Assembly: GCF_001665575.1 (NCBI RefSeq)
Contig: NZ_LZSU01000051.1
Location: 248,001 to 312,000 of the forward strand
Reading direction: 5' to 3'
DNA from: Mycobacterium sp. 852013-51886_SCH5428379
Lineage (GTDB): Bacteria > Actinomycetota > Actinomycetes > Mycobacteriales > Mycobacteriaceae
DNA length: 64,000 nucleotides
The translations under genes and the position numbers were made by a program. This document shows positions 1-8,159 of the stretch, piece by piece. Numbering within the stretch: the first letter of the stretch is position 1; every line of letters starts with the position of its first letter. Under the pieces are notes generated by a model. It was not told the origin of the DNA. It worked only from the letters and a program-made list of their open reading frames with translations, and ran no database searches.

Positions 1-594
1 CGTCCACAGCGGTTCGCGGTAGGGGTGCTCGGCGGTCAGCATCTCCAGTTCGCCGATCAGCGTGGCGGCGCGTCCGCAGACCAGTTCGGCCTCGGCTCTG
101 GCGGTGACGGCGGACAGGCGGTCCTCGGCCAGCGCGGTGGCGAAGGCCTCGGCGAAGGTGAAGCTGCGCAGGTCGTCGAGTACGGGGCCACGCCACAACG
201 CCAGCGCCTCAGTGAGTTCACGGGCGGCGGCCTCGAACCGGTTGGCCGCCGCGGCCTGGGCGGCGTTCGATCGTGCCGCGACGAACCGGTCGAGATCGCA
301 GTGCCCTTCGGGCACCGTCAGGCGGTAGCCGGGTGGCGCACTGGCCAGCGAGGAGCGGGCGTCGGGCACGGCGAGCAGCTTGCGCAGGTTCGACACGTAC
401 GAGTGCAGGCTGGCGCGCGCTCCCGCGGGTGGGGAGTCCGCCCACAGCGCGTCGGTCAGCGAGTCGACGCTCACCGCGCGGTTGCGGTTGATCAGCAGCA
501 TCGCCAGCACCGCCCGCTGCTTGGGCGTCCCGAGCGGCGTGTCGACGCCGTCGATGACCAGCTGCAGCGGACCGAGCAGTCCGAAGTCAAGCAC
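1..594 (-). CDS. SARP-family transcriptional regulator (BTAD domain), 3' part outside window
   Basis: The 198 visible codons run off the left edge. They encode an OmpR-type winged helix (residues about 1-95; 'GTPKQRAVLAMLL' followed by 'SLHSYVSNLRKLL') and then the start of a bacterial transcriptional activator domain ('LDRFVAARS', 'LTEALALWRGPVLDDL'). This is the AfsR/DnrI/EmbR-like SARP architecture, used for DNA binding and activation, and many members carry further ATPase or sensor domains that would lie beyond the edge. The GTG at 594 is chosen because a purine-rich AGGGTGGGA lies just upstream. The gene is last in a minus-strand run behind the lipoprotein gene, with a 65-bp gap. Its targets and ligand cannot be inferred. 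Confidence 0.8.
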   Translation of the reverse strand, partial: MLDFGLLGPLQLVIDGVDTPLGTPKQRAVLAMLLINRNRAVSVDSLTDALWADSPPAGARASLHSYVSNLRKLLAVPDARSSLASAPPGYRLTVPEGHCDLDRFVAARSNAAQAAAANRFEAAARELTEALALWRGPVLDDLRSFTFAEAFATALAEDRLSAVTARAEAELVCGRAATLIGELEMLTAEHPYREPLWT

Positions 595-659
595 CGTCCC
601 ACCCTATGCGGTCACGACAGGGACGTGGTCGCGCCACGCATCGGTGAACTCTTGCGGTG

Positions 660-1154
660 TCAGCGCTGCTGGGTCGGACACGCCTCGACGGGCACATCGA
701 TTTCGAGCGGTCCGAACTCGGCGAAGGTGAAGGTCATCGGAACCGACATCCCCGGTGTGACGTCGGCGTCGAGGCCGTCAACGGTGGCGGGCGGCAGGGC
801 GGCGGTGGGCTGCGGCTGACCGAACGCGAGTACCCCGCCGGCAGGGATGTCGACGGCGGCGCCCTCCGGCAGGGTGACCTCGGCGCGGTCGGCACTCACC
901 GAGGTGAGCCGTTCGACGTCGACGGGCCGATTGTTGGTGACGGTGAAGCGCAGTGCGGCGGAGTCACCGATCTGCAGGGCGCAGCTGTCCGGCAGGAACC
1001 TGGGGACGATGAAGGCGTTTTCGACGGTGGTGAGGCTGGTCGTCGACGTCGTGCCTCGATTCGTCGATTCGGGGTCCGCATCGGGACTGCAGCCGACCGT
1101 CGCGGCGGTCAGCAGGATCGAGCCGATCACCAGGTGGGCACTGGTGTGGGACAT
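660..1154 (-). CDS. Secreted lipoprotein, LpqE / PCu(A)C-like
   Basis: A 164-residue protein with a lipoprotein signal peptide and lipobox TVGC (Cys22), so it is likely anchored on the outer face of the cytoplasmic membrane. The mature part reads as a single beta-sandwich ('VENAFIVPRF', 'ALRFTVTNNRPVDVERL', 'IPAGGVLAFG', 'VPMTFTFAEFGPLEIDVPV'), which resembles the mycobacterial LpqE family and the copper-chaperone PCu(A)C fold. The His/Met copper ligands of true PCu(A)C proteins are not evident, so a metal role is unproven. The ATG at 1154 follows a strong AAGGAGA; an in-frame GTG one codon earlier is less well placed. It sits between a small helical protein and the SARP regulator on the same strand. 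Confidence 0.6.
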   Translation of the reverse strand: MSHTSAHLVIGSILLTAATVGCSPDADPESTNRGTTSTTSLTTVENAFIVPRFLPDSCALQIGDSAALRFTVTNNRPVDVERLTSVSADRAEVTLPEGAAVDIPAGGVLAFGQPQPTAALPPATVDGLDADVTPGMSVPMTFTFAEFGPLEIDVPVEACPTQQR

Positions 1155-1190
1155 CACTTCTCCTTTGCATCATGCGGGCAGTACCCGGCT

Positions 1191-1673
1191 TCAGGACGTC
1201 AGTGCGTGCGGTGAGAGCTCCTTCAACATCGCGTTGGCCCAGCGCATCTGGCGCAGCGTCTGCGGGTGGCAACGCTCGGTCACCGCGAGGAGGTCGCTGT
1301 CCTTGGCGGCCTGTGCCCCCTGGCCGAGCAGTTCCCAGTCCAATGACGCCCCGGCGGCCACGCGGTGCACCCGGCGCAGATCGGCCAGCAGCACCAGCGC
1401 GGGTTCTGGCCGGCGCCGCAGCGCATCGCTGAGCTTCTCCTGTACGACGCGGCTGACGGCCATGCGGCGGGGACGGGTCGAGAGACGCACGCCGTGGCGC
1501 CGGCCGTGCCGGGCCAACGCCTCGACGTGCTCGTCGCACCAGCCGGCCAGGTCGCGGGCGAGGTGGCAGATGTCCTGATCGCTGTGGTGGCGGGCGGCGA
1601 TGGCGCGCAGCTCGTGGGCGAGGCGGCGTTCGCTGCGGTGCAGTTCGCGTATGGCGAGGCCGAGCTTGCTCAT
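1191..1673 (-). CDS. Conserved hypothetical helical protein
   Basis: A 160-residue protein with no signal peptide. It is almost entirely predicted helix, rich in Arg, His and Leu ('IRELHRSERRLAHELRAIAARHH', 'ICHLARDLAGWCDEHVEALARHGRRHG'). The spacing of His/Glu pairs suggests a four-helix bundle, perhaps ferritin-like, but no family is recognised with confidence. Its ATG overlaps the stop of the molybdopterin oxidoreductase (ATGA), so the two are almost certainly cotranscribed and translationally coupled. An accessory or electron-transfer partner of that enzyme is a guess based only on this coupling. Confidence 0.6.
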   Translation of the reverse strand: MSKLGLAIRELHRSERRLAHELRAIAARHHSDQDICHLARDLAGWCDEHVEALARHGRRHGVRLSTRPRRMAVSRVVQEKLSDALRRRPEPALVLLADLRRVHRVAAGASLDWELLGQGAQAAKDSDLLAVTERCHPQTLRQMRWANAMLKELSPHALTS

Positions 1674-4132
1674 CGTCCCGCCTCCGCGACCGGGTGCTCG
1701 TCGACCGCGGCGGCCGGACCGCCGACGGTATCGGCGACGCCGTCGCTCACGGGAGCCGATGCGGCGGTCGTCGGCGCGGGCGCCGGGCAATGTCCCGCGC
1801 CGACGCGCCGAACCGAGGCGGCAGCGGTCTTGAAGATCGGTTGTTTCGACACCGGATCCCAGTCGGTGAGCGTCAGTTCGTTGGCTGCCCGGTGGTGTCC
1901 CGATGGATCGGTGTCCCCGTGGCCATCGGTGTCCCAGTACCCGTAGTGGAACGGCAGGAACACCACGCCCGGGCGGATGCCGGTGATGCGCGCGGCGGCC
2001 GTCACGCATCCGCGCGGCGTGCGGATCTCGAGCAGGTCGCCCTCGGCGATGCCGGCGTTTCGGGCGTCGTCGACGGAAACCTCGACCCAGACCTGCGGTG
2101 CGGCGGCGTCGAGCTGCGGTGCCCGGGCGGTCTTGGTGCGGGTGTGGAAGTGGTAGACGGTGCGCCCGGTGATCAGCACGTAGGGGAACTCCGCCGACGG
2201 ACGTTCGTGCGGGCGCACGTATTCGGCTGCCTTGATGATCGCTCGGCCGAACGGGTTCATCGCGCGGTACTCGGTCGGTTCGAGCGGGGCGCCGGTGATC
2301 AGATCCTTCCCGTAGGCCTCGCAGTAGTCGGGGTCGGCGAAGAACTGCCCGTCGGCGTAGAGCCGTTCGGTGCCATCGGGATGTTCTGCGGTGCATGGCC
2401 ATTGCACGCCGCTGCCTCCGCGCAACTTCTCGTAGGTCAGGCCGGTGTAGTCGCAGGGTCGTCCGGCGCTGCAGGTCTTCCACGCCTCGAACGCTTCCTC
2501 GGGGGTTGTCCAGGCCGGTAGGGGGTTGCCGTCCTTGTCGCGGAAGTCCATGCGGCGGGCGTAGTCGAGGAAGATGTCGAGATCCGAGCGCGCGTGCCCA
2601 GGCGGATCGATCGCCTTCTCCGAGAGGTGGACCGTGCGATCGACGTTGGTGAACGTCCCGGTCTTCTCACCCCACGCCGCGGCGGGGAGCACCACGTCGG
2701 CCAGTTGTGCGGTCTCGGTGAGGAAGAGATCCTGCACCACCAGGAAAAGCCGCTCCTGCGACAGGATGCTGCGGATTCGCGACAGTTCGGGCAGCGACAC
2801 CGCGGGATTGGTGGCGCTGACCCACAGCATGCGCAGGGTGCCCTCCTCCGCGTAGCGGAACATCTGCATGGCGTGGGTGGGCGGGGCATAGTGCGGAATC
2901 TGCATCATGTCGATGTTCCAGATACCGGCCAATTGCTCGATGTGAGAGTCGTTCGCCCAGTTGCGGAATCCCGCCAGGTCACCGTCCGCGCCGCATTCGC
3001 GGGTGTTCTCGGCGGTGGGCTGGCCGTTCATCTGCAGCAGCCCGCAGCCCGGTTTGCCGAGCATCCCGCGCACGAGGTGGATGTTGTTGACCTGCACTGA
3101 AGCGGCGGTGGCTTGGTGGGACTGGTAGAAGCCCTGCAGCACAGTCGACAGCAGTCGTTCGGCGTTGCCGATGATCCGTGCGGCGCGCCTGAGCTCGTCG
3201 GCGTCGATGCGGCAGATCTCGGCGACGCGCTCGGGCGGGAATTCCGCCACCCTCTTGGCGAGCTCGTCGAAACCCACCGTATGCGCGTCGATGTAGTCGT
3301 GGTCAACCCAGTCATGAGCGAGGATCTCGTGCAGCAGCCCGTTCATCAACGCGACATTGGTGCCCGGCAGTGGGGCGAGGTGCACGGTGGCGTGGCGGGC
3401 CACCGGCGTCGGGCGGGGGTCGACGCAGATGATGGCCGGCGGGTTCGGTCCGGCGAGCCGGTCGAGCATCCGCATCCACAGCACCGTCTGGGTTTCGGCG
3501 ACGTTGTGGCCGTAGAGCGCGATGACGTCGGCATGGTCGACGTCGGTGTAGGAGCCCGGCTGGCCGTCGCAGCCGAACGATTCTTTGAGCGCCTCGGCCG
3601 CCGTGGCCGTGCACAGGCGGGTGTTGCCGTCCACGTGGTTGGTGCCGATGGCGCCGTGGGCGATCACACCCTGCGTGTAATACTCCTCGATGAACAACTG
3701 GCCCGAGGTGTAGAAGCCGATCGATCCGGCGCCGCGTTCGGCCAGCAACTGCTTGCTGTGGGTCACGATGGCGTTCATCGCCGTGTCCCAGTCGGTCTCG
3801 ACCAGGGTGCCTGCGCGCCGGATCAGGGGAGTGGTGAGCCGGTCGGCCGACGCGTTGGCCTGCCATCCGAACAGGTCCTTGGGGTCGAGACGGCCGTGGT
3901 TGACGCGGTCGACCGCGCGGCCGCGGACGCCGACGATCCGGCCGTCCTTGACGGCGATGTCGAGTCCGTCACCGTTGGAGTGCAACACCGCCGCGGACTG
4001 CACCCACCTGTCGACCTGCTCGGGCGAGACGCCGTCGGCCAGATACTGATCGATGCGCTGCGGCCACGGCTGGCCGGCACCGTATGGGGTGCGCGATCCC
4101 CAGGGTTGCGCGATGCGGTCTGTCCGTCCCAT
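1670..4132 (-). CDS. Molybdopterin oxidoreductase (nitrate reductase/formate dehydrogenase-like) lacking the N-terminal [4Fe-4S] cysteines
   Basis: An 820-residue protein of the bis-MGD (DMSO reductase) superfamily. The catalytic core is present, including 'NTRLCTATA', where the Cys is the expected Mo ligand in Nas/Nap-type enzymes, and the 'MNGQPTAENTRECG' and 'GRTVYHFHTRTKT' cofactor-binding regions. The C-terminal MopB beta-barrel is also present. The N-terminal segment that normally carries four cysteines of a [4Fe-4S] cluster reads 'VQSAAVLHSNGDGLDIAV' (residues about 44-61) and contains no Cys. The overall length is normal and the rest is well conserved, so this is a variant and not a fragment. 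No Tat signal is seen, so it is probably cytoplasmic. The substrate is unknown. It is divergent from a TetR gene across a palindromic operator and coupled to the following gene. Confidence 0.85.
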   Translation of the reverse strand: MGRTDRIAQPWGSRTPYGAGQPWPQRIDQYLADGVSPEQVDRWVQSAAVLHSNGDGLDIAVKDGRIVGVRGRAVDRVNHGRLDPKDLFGWQANASADRLTTPLIRRAGTLVETDWDTAMNAIVTHSKQLLAERGAGSIGFYTSGQLFIEEYYTQGVIAHGAIGTNHVDGNTRLCTATAAEALKESFGCDGQPGSYTDVDHADVIALYGHNVAETQTVLWMRMLDRLAGPNPPAIICVDPRPTPVARHATVHLAPLPGTNVALMNGLLHEILAHDWVDHDYIDAHTVGFDELAKRVAEFPPERVAEICRIDADELRRAARIIGNAERLLSTVLQGFYQSHQATAASVQVNNIHLVRGMLGKPGCGLLQMNGQPTAENTRECGADGDLAGFRNWANDSHIEQLAGIWNIDMMQIPHYAPPTHAMQMFRYAEEGTLRMLWVSATNPAVSLPELSRIRSILSQERLFLVVQDLFLTETAQLADVVLPAAAWGEKTGTFTNVDRTVHLSEKAIDPPGHARSDLDIFLDYARRMDFRDKDGNPLPAWTTPEEAFEAWKTCSAGRPCDYTGLTYEKLRGGSGVQWPCTAEHPDGTERLYADGQFFADPDYCEAYGKDLITGAPLEPTEYRAMNPFGRAIIKAAEYVRPHERPSAEFPYVLITGRTVYHFHTRTKTARAPQLDAAAPQVWVEVSVDDARNAGIAEGDLLEIRTPRGCVTAAARITGIRPGVVFLPFHYGYWDTDGHGDTDPSGHHRAANELTLTDWDPVSKQPIFKTAAASVRRVGAGHCPAPAPTTAASAPVSDGVADTVGGPAAAVDEHPVAEAGR

Positions 4133-4160
4133 CGTGGCTCCTCTCTCGCCGGTCCGGGAT

Positions 4161-4188
4161 CGGCGCTACAGACCTGTCTGTAGCGCCG
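4161..4188. promoter_or_regulatory. 28-bp palindromic operator between the oxidoreductase and TetR genes
   Basis: Two perfectly complementary 13-bp arms, CGGCGCTACAGAC and GTCTGTAGCGCCG, are separated by the dinucleotide CT. The site lies 29 bp upstream of the minus-strand oxidoreductase start (4132) and 42 bp upstream of the plus-strand TetR start (4230). Its size and symmetry are typical of TetR-family operators. It probably lets the adjacent regulator control both its own gene and the oxidoreductase operon. Confidence 0.75.
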
Positions 4189-4229
4189 GTGATACCCTCC
4201 CGGGAACGGCCCGAAACCGGAGCGGACAC

Positions 4230-4823
4230 ATGCCCCCACCCGAGTCACCGTCGGCCCGCGACCGGATACTCGCGACGGCCTACGACCTGTTCACGAGGCG
4301 CGGCATCCGCGATGTCGGGGTCGACGAGGTGGTCGACAGGGCGGGCGTCGCCAAGACCACCCTCTATCGGCACTTCCCGTCCAAGGACGAATTGGTGATC
4401 GCCTTCTTGGCGCAGCGGGAGCAGGTCTGGACCGTCGAGATGGTGGACCGGCAGTCCCACCGACGGGCCGACGACCCGGAAGGTCGCCTGCTGGCGATCT
4501 TCGACGTGTTCGACGACTGGTTCGCCGAGCACAATGATTTCGAGGCCTGCTCGTTCATTAAGGTGTTGCTGGAGATGGGTGCCGACGGACCTGTCGGTCG
4601 AGCCTGCATCGAGCACCTCGCCAACATTCGGGCCATCGTCGCCGAACGGGCCCGGCTCGCCGGCCTGCGCGACGTCGACGAGTTCACCCTTGCCTTCAAC
4701 GTCCTGATGAAGGGCAGCATCGTGGCCGCGGCGGAGGGCGACGCCGCGGCCGCCAAGCGCGCCAAGCCGATTGGCGCCTGGTTGATCGGTCAGCACCGCG
4801 CGGGCCGGGAGCCCGATCGCTGA
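4230..4823 (+). CDS. TetR/AcrR family transcriptional regulator
   Basis: A 197-residue regulator. The N-terminal helix-turn-helix is clear at residues about 10-55 ('RILATAYDLFTRRGIRDVGV', 'VVDRAGVAKTTLYRHFPSKD'), and an all-helical ligand-binding domain follows. The ATG at 4230 is chosen because it places the helix-turn-helix at the usual distance from the N terminus; longer in-frame extensions would read through the operator. It is divergent from the molybdenum enzyme operon, with a 28-bp palindrome between them, so that operon and itself are the likely targets. The inducer is unknown. Confidence 0.85.
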   Translation: MPPPESPSARDRILATAYDLFTRRGIRDVGVDEVVDRAGVAKTTLYRHFPSKDELVIAFLAQREQVWTVEMVDRQSHRRADDPEGRLLAIFDVFDDWFAEHNDFEACSFIKVLLEMGADGPVGRACIEHLANIRAIVAERARLAGLRDVDEFTLAFNVLMKGSIVAAAEGDAAAAKRAKPIGAWLIGQHRAGREPDR

Positions 4824-4835
4824 TCGCCGCGGCGA

Positions 4836-5375
4836 TCAGTGCAGACAGTCGGCGGCCGCGATGAGCTCGGCGCTCATGTTGTCGGCCATCATCCGCAGTG
4901 CGGCCTCTCCCAGTTCGGCGTCGATGTGCGCGACCGCGTCCCGCGGGATCACGACGGGGAAGTGCCGGACGTAGGCGTCCAGCGCGGTGTAGAGGATGCA
5001 CTGTTCGGTGACCTGACCGGTCAACACGACACGGTCGGGCTGCAGCTGCGTGAGCAGATACGCCAGCGGGGTGGCGTAGAACGCGCTGTGGCGGACTTTG
5101 GTCATCAGCCGGCAGCCGTCGTGCGGGACGATCGGCTTGACCAGATCCGGGCGCTCGCCGTCGAGCGCCGACTGCACGATGTCGCTGAACTCCGCGGAGA
5201 AGTCGCCGTAGTTGTCGTTGACGTAGATGAGGTCGACGTCGTCGCGGGCGCGGGCGTCGCTGACGAGTTTGGCGAGGGGGTCGACGATCGCCTCGACGTT
5301 CGGCGCCAGCTTTTCGGCGTCGGGATGGTCGTAGGTGTTCATCATGTCGATGATCAGCACCGCGGTCTTGGTCAT
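4836..5375 (-). CDS. Isochorismatase-family cysteine hydrolase (nicotinamidase-like fold)
   Basis: A 179-residue single-domain protein. The expected Asp-Lys-Cys catalytic residues are visible: Asp in 'VLIIDMMN' near the N terminus, Lys in 'LMTKVRHSAFY', and Cys in 'LTGQVTEQCILYTALDAY', with the conserved cis-peptide region just before it. The family hydrolyses amides or vinyl ethers (nicotinamide, isochorismate, N-carbamoyl compounds), and the substrate here is not fixed by the motif. The gene is divergent from nadE with only 43 bp between starts, so a nicotinamide-salvage role is tempting but unproven. The ATG at 5375 is used; an upstream in-frame start at 5420 would add a non-conserved extension overlapping the nadE start. 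Confidence 0.75.
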   Translation of the reverse strand: MTKTAVLIIDMMNTYDHPDAEKLAPNVEAIVDPLAKLVSDARARDDVDLIYVNDNYGDFSAEFSDIVQSALDGERPDLVKPIVPHDGCRLMTKVRHSAFYATPLAYLLTQLQPDRVVLTGQVTEQCILYTALDAYVRHFPVVIPRDAVAHIDAELGEAALRMMADNMSAELIAAADCLH

Positions 5376-5418
5376 GGCGCAGGCATACCCCGAAGCGAAA
5401 CCGGGCAACAATGTGGGC

Positions 5419-7461
5419 ATGGATTTTTTCTCGGCCTACCGGCACGGGTTCGTCCGCGTCGCCGCCTGCACCCACACCACCGCGCTGGCGGATCCCGCGG
5501 CCAACGCCGAATCGGTGCTCGGGCTGGCCCGCGAATGTCATGACGACGGCGTCGCGCTCGCGGTGTTCCCCGAGCTCACGCTGACCGGCTACTCGATCGA
5601 GGACGTCGTACTGCAGGACGCGCTGCTCGAAGCGGTCGAGGCGGCGCTGCTCGACATCGTGGTGGGCTCGGCCGAGCTGCTGCCGGTGCTGGTGATCGGC
5701 GCACCGCTGCGGCACCGCAACCGCGTCTACAACACCGCGGTGGTCGTCCACGGCGGTCAGATTCTCGGCGTGGTGCCCAAGTCCTACATCCCCAACTACC
5801 GCGAGTTCTACGAGAAGCGGCAGCTCGCCGCCGGCGACGACGAGCGTGGTGAGATCACCGTCGCCGGGGTGGAGGTGCCCTTCGGTCCCGATCTGCTCTT
5901 CGCGGCCGCGGATCTGCCCGCCTTCGTCCTGCACGTCGAGATCTGTGAGGACATGTGGGTGCCGGTACCGCCGAGCGCAGAGGCTGCGTTGGCGGGTGCG
6001 ACGGTGCTGGCCAACCTGTCGGGCAGTCCGATCACGATCGGGCGCGCCGAGGACCGCAATCTCATGGCGCGGTCGGCGTCGTCGCGGTGTCTGGCGGCCT
6101 ACGTGTACGCCGCCGCGGGTGAGGGGGAGTCGACGACCGATCTGGCCTGGGACGGACAGACGATGATCTGGGAGAACGGCGTGTGCCTGGCCCAGTCCGA
6201 GCGGTTCCCCAAGGGTGAGCGACGGTCGGTGGCCGACGTGGACGTCGAGCTGCTGCGCAACGAACGCGTCCGAATGGGCACGTTCGACGACAACCGCCGC
6301 CATCACCTGATCGACGAGGATGCGTTTCGCCGCGTCGAGTTCACCCTCGATCCGCCCACCGGCGACATCGGTCTGCGACGAGAGGTCGAGCGGTTCCCGT
6401 TCGTCCCCGCGGACGAGGCTCGCCTCGAGCAGGATTGCTACGAGGCCTACAACATTCAGGTGGCCGGCCTCGAACAGCGGTTGCGCGCCCTGGATTTCCC
6501 GAAGATCGTGCTCGGACTCTCGGGCGGTCTGGACTCCACCCATGCGCTGATCGTGGCGGCTCGGGCGATGGACCGGGAGGACCGGCCGCGCAGCGACATT
6601 CTGGCGTTCACGCTGCCCGGGTTCGCGACCGGCGAGCGGACCAAGGACAACGCGACGCGGCTCGCCGAGGCGCTGGGTGTGAGCTTCGAGACCATCAACA
6701 TCACCTCCACGGCCGAACTGATGCTGACGAACATGGACCACCCGTTCTCGCGCGGGGAGAAGGTCTACGACGTGACGTTCGAGAACGTCCAGGCCGGGTT
6801 GCGCACCGATTACCTGTTCCGGCTGGCCAACCAGCGCGGCGGTATCGTGCTCGGTACCGGTGACCTCTCCGAGCTGGCGCTGGGTTGGTCGACCTACGGT
6901 GTCGGCGACCAGATGTCGCACTACAACGTCAACGGCGGGGTGCCGAAGACGTTGATCCAGCACCTGATCCGCTGGGTGATCTCGTCGCATCAGTTCGACG
7001 ACCGGGTCAACGAGGTGCTGCAGTCGGTGCTCGACACCGAGATCAGCCCGGAGTTGGTGCCCGCCGGCGAGGACGAGGAGATCCAGAGCAGCGAAGGGAA
7101 AGTGGGGCCCTATGTCCTGCAGGACTTCTCGTTGTTCCAGGTATTGCGGTACGGGTTACGCCCGTCGAAGGTGGCGTTCTTGGCGTGGCACGCCTGGAGC
7201 GACTCTGATCGTGGTGACTGGCCCGTCGGCTACCCCGAGGACAAGCGTCCGGAGTACTCGCTCAAGGAGATTCGGCATTGGCTGCAGGTGTTCGCGCAGC
7301 GGTTCTACTCGTTCAGCCAGTTCAAACGCTCGGCTCTGCCCAACGGCCCCAAGGTCTCCGCGGGCGGTTCGCTGTCCCCGCGCGGTGATTGGCGCGCGCC
7401 GTCGGACATGTCGGCGCGGGTGTGGCTCGACGAGATCGAGCGGTCGGTCCCCGAAGGCTGA
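5419..7461 (+). CDS. nadE: Glutamine-dependent NAD(+) synthetase
   Basis: A 680-residue protein, matching the length of mycobacterial NadE. It makes NAD from deamido-NAD, ATP and glutamine in the cytoplasm. The N-terminal nitrilase-type glutaminase domain carries Glu52 ('FPELTLTGYS'), a Lys in 'VVPKSYIPNYREFYEKR', and Cys176 ('HVEICEDMW'). The C-terminal synthetase domain carries the ATP-pyrophosphatase loop 'GLSGGLDSTHALIV'. The C terminus 'PRGDWRAPSDMSARVWLDEI' is also typical. The start 'MDFFSAYRHGFVRVAACTH' matches the family N terminus; upstream in-frame codons overlap the divergent hydrolase. Unlike in M. tuberculosis, no proB-like gene flanks it here. Confidence 0.95.
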   Translation: MDFFSAYRHGFVRVAACTHTTALADPAANAESVLGLARECHDDGVALAVFPELTLTGYSIEDVVLQDALLEAVEAALLDIVVGSAELLPVLVIGAPLRHRNRVYNTAVVVHGGQILGVVPKSYIPNYREFYEKRQLAAGDDERGEITVAGVEVPFGPDLLFAAADLPAFVLHVEICEDMWVPVPPSAEAALAGATVLANLSGSPITIGRAEDRNLMARSASSRCLAAYVYAAAGEGESTTDLAWDGQTMIWENGVCLAQSERFPKGERRSVADVDVELLRNERVRMGTFDDNRRHHLIDEDAFRRVEFTLDPPTGDIGLRREVERFPFVPADEARLEQDCYEAYNIQVAGLEQRLRALDFPKIVLGLSGGLDSTHALIVAARAMDREDRPRSDILAFTLPGFATGERTKDNATRLAEALGVSFETINITSTAELMLTNMDHPFSRGEKVYDVTFENVQAGLRTDYLFRLANQRGGIVLGTGDLSELALGWSTYGVGDQMSHYNVNGGVPKTLIQHLIRWVISSHQFDDRVNEVLQSVLDTEISPELVPAGEDEEIQSSEGKVGPYVLQDFSLFQVLRYGLRPSKVAFLAWHAWSDSDRGDWPVGYPEDKRPEYSLKEIRHWLQVFAQRFYSFSQFKRSALPNGPKVSAGGSLSPRGDWRAPSDMSARVWLDEIERSVPEG

Positions 7462-7482
7462 CACGGCGGGTCAGATCCGGCC

Positions 7483-8085
7483 TCACGGGTGCTTGCCGAA
7501 TCCCGTTGCCAGCGGCAGGAAGATGTCATCGACGATCTCGAGAAGCGTGTCTCGCGAGACCCCGGCCATGGTCATGAAGAGCTCGTGGCGCAGCAGATCA
7601 GCCGGCAGGCTCACGATGCGAGCCGGTGGTGTGGCGGAGAGCTCCCCTCGGCGGACAGCGCGCTCGACGATCGTCTCCATGGAACTCGGCCCGTCAGGAA
7701 GAAACAGTGCGCGCAACTGATCCGGTGATCTGCCCGATTCGTCGAAGTACGCACCGATCAGCGCGGCGAACAGGCCGATGGTCCGCGATCGGCGGTCGTT
7801 GAAATCGGTCAGGATCGCCAGTACATCACCGCGCAGCGTCCCGGTGTCGGGCACCGGAATCGTGTCGATCTCGCCCCGGTGACGGATCACGGCTTCGAGT
7901 AGCTCCAATCGGGTCGGCCAGCGCCGGTACAGCACCGAGCGTGCGGATCCCGATCTCGCGGCGACCGCATCGATGGTGAAGCGTTCGTAGCCGGCTTCGA
8001 CCAGCTGATCCCAGCCCGCTTCCAGGATCGCGGACTCGAGCGCGGCGCCACGGCGCCGCTGCCCAACCGCAGTTTTAGAGGACAC
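7483..8085 (-). CDS. TetR family transcriptional regulator of the flavin monooxygenase/MFS cassette
   Basis: A 200-residue protein with a TetR-type helix-turn-helix at residues about 15-60 ('FTIDAVAARSGSARSVLYRRW') and a helical C-terminal domain ('LIGAYFDESGRSPDQLRALFLPDG', as in TetR_C-type domains). The start is the GTG at 8085. A -10 hexamer TAAGCT lies exactly 7-12 bases upstream of it, the spacing expected for a leaderless mycobacterial transcript. The gene diverges from the monooxygenase/transporter pair, and repeated GATAAGC half-sites between them, one overlapping this -10, suggest autorepression and control of the cassette. The inducer is probably a substrate of the enzyme or pump. 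Confidence 0.85.
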   Translation of the reverse strand: MSSKTAVGQRRRGAALESAILEAGWDQLVEAGYERFTIDAVAARSGSARSVLYRRWPTRLELLEAVIRHRGEIDTIPVPDTGTLRGDVLAILTDFNDRRSRTIGLFAALIGAYFDESGRSPDQLRALFLPDGPSSMETIVERAVRRGELSATPPARIVSLPADLLRHELFMTMAGVSRDTLLEIVDDIFLPLATGFGKHP

Positions 8086-8091
8086 TTGCGT

Positions 8092-8143
8092 AGCTTATCG
8101 CAGCGCGCTACCGTCCGGATAAGCAACACAACTGTCGCTTATC
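8092..8143. promoter_or_regulatory. Operator region with three GCTTATC/GATAAGC half-sites
   Basis: GCTTATC occurs at 8093-8099 and again at 8137-8143, and the complement GATAAGC at 8118-8124. The last two form an imperfect palindrome: arms GATAAGCAACA (8118-8128) and TGTCGCTTATC (8133-8143) pair at 10 of 11 positions around a 4-base centre. The 8093 copy overlaps the TAAGCT -10 of the TetR gene. The palindrome lies just ahead of the monooxygenase ribosome binding site (GGAGG, 8148-8152). This arrangement would let the TetR protein repress in both directions. Confidence 0.7.
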
Positions 8144-8159
8144 TTTCGGAGGTTCACGC

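Noticed and set aside
4696..6990. Open frame of 764 codons on the minus strand opposite nadE
   Set aside because: It is a mirror of nadE codon structure and includes the hydrolase region out of frame; no recognisable protein features.
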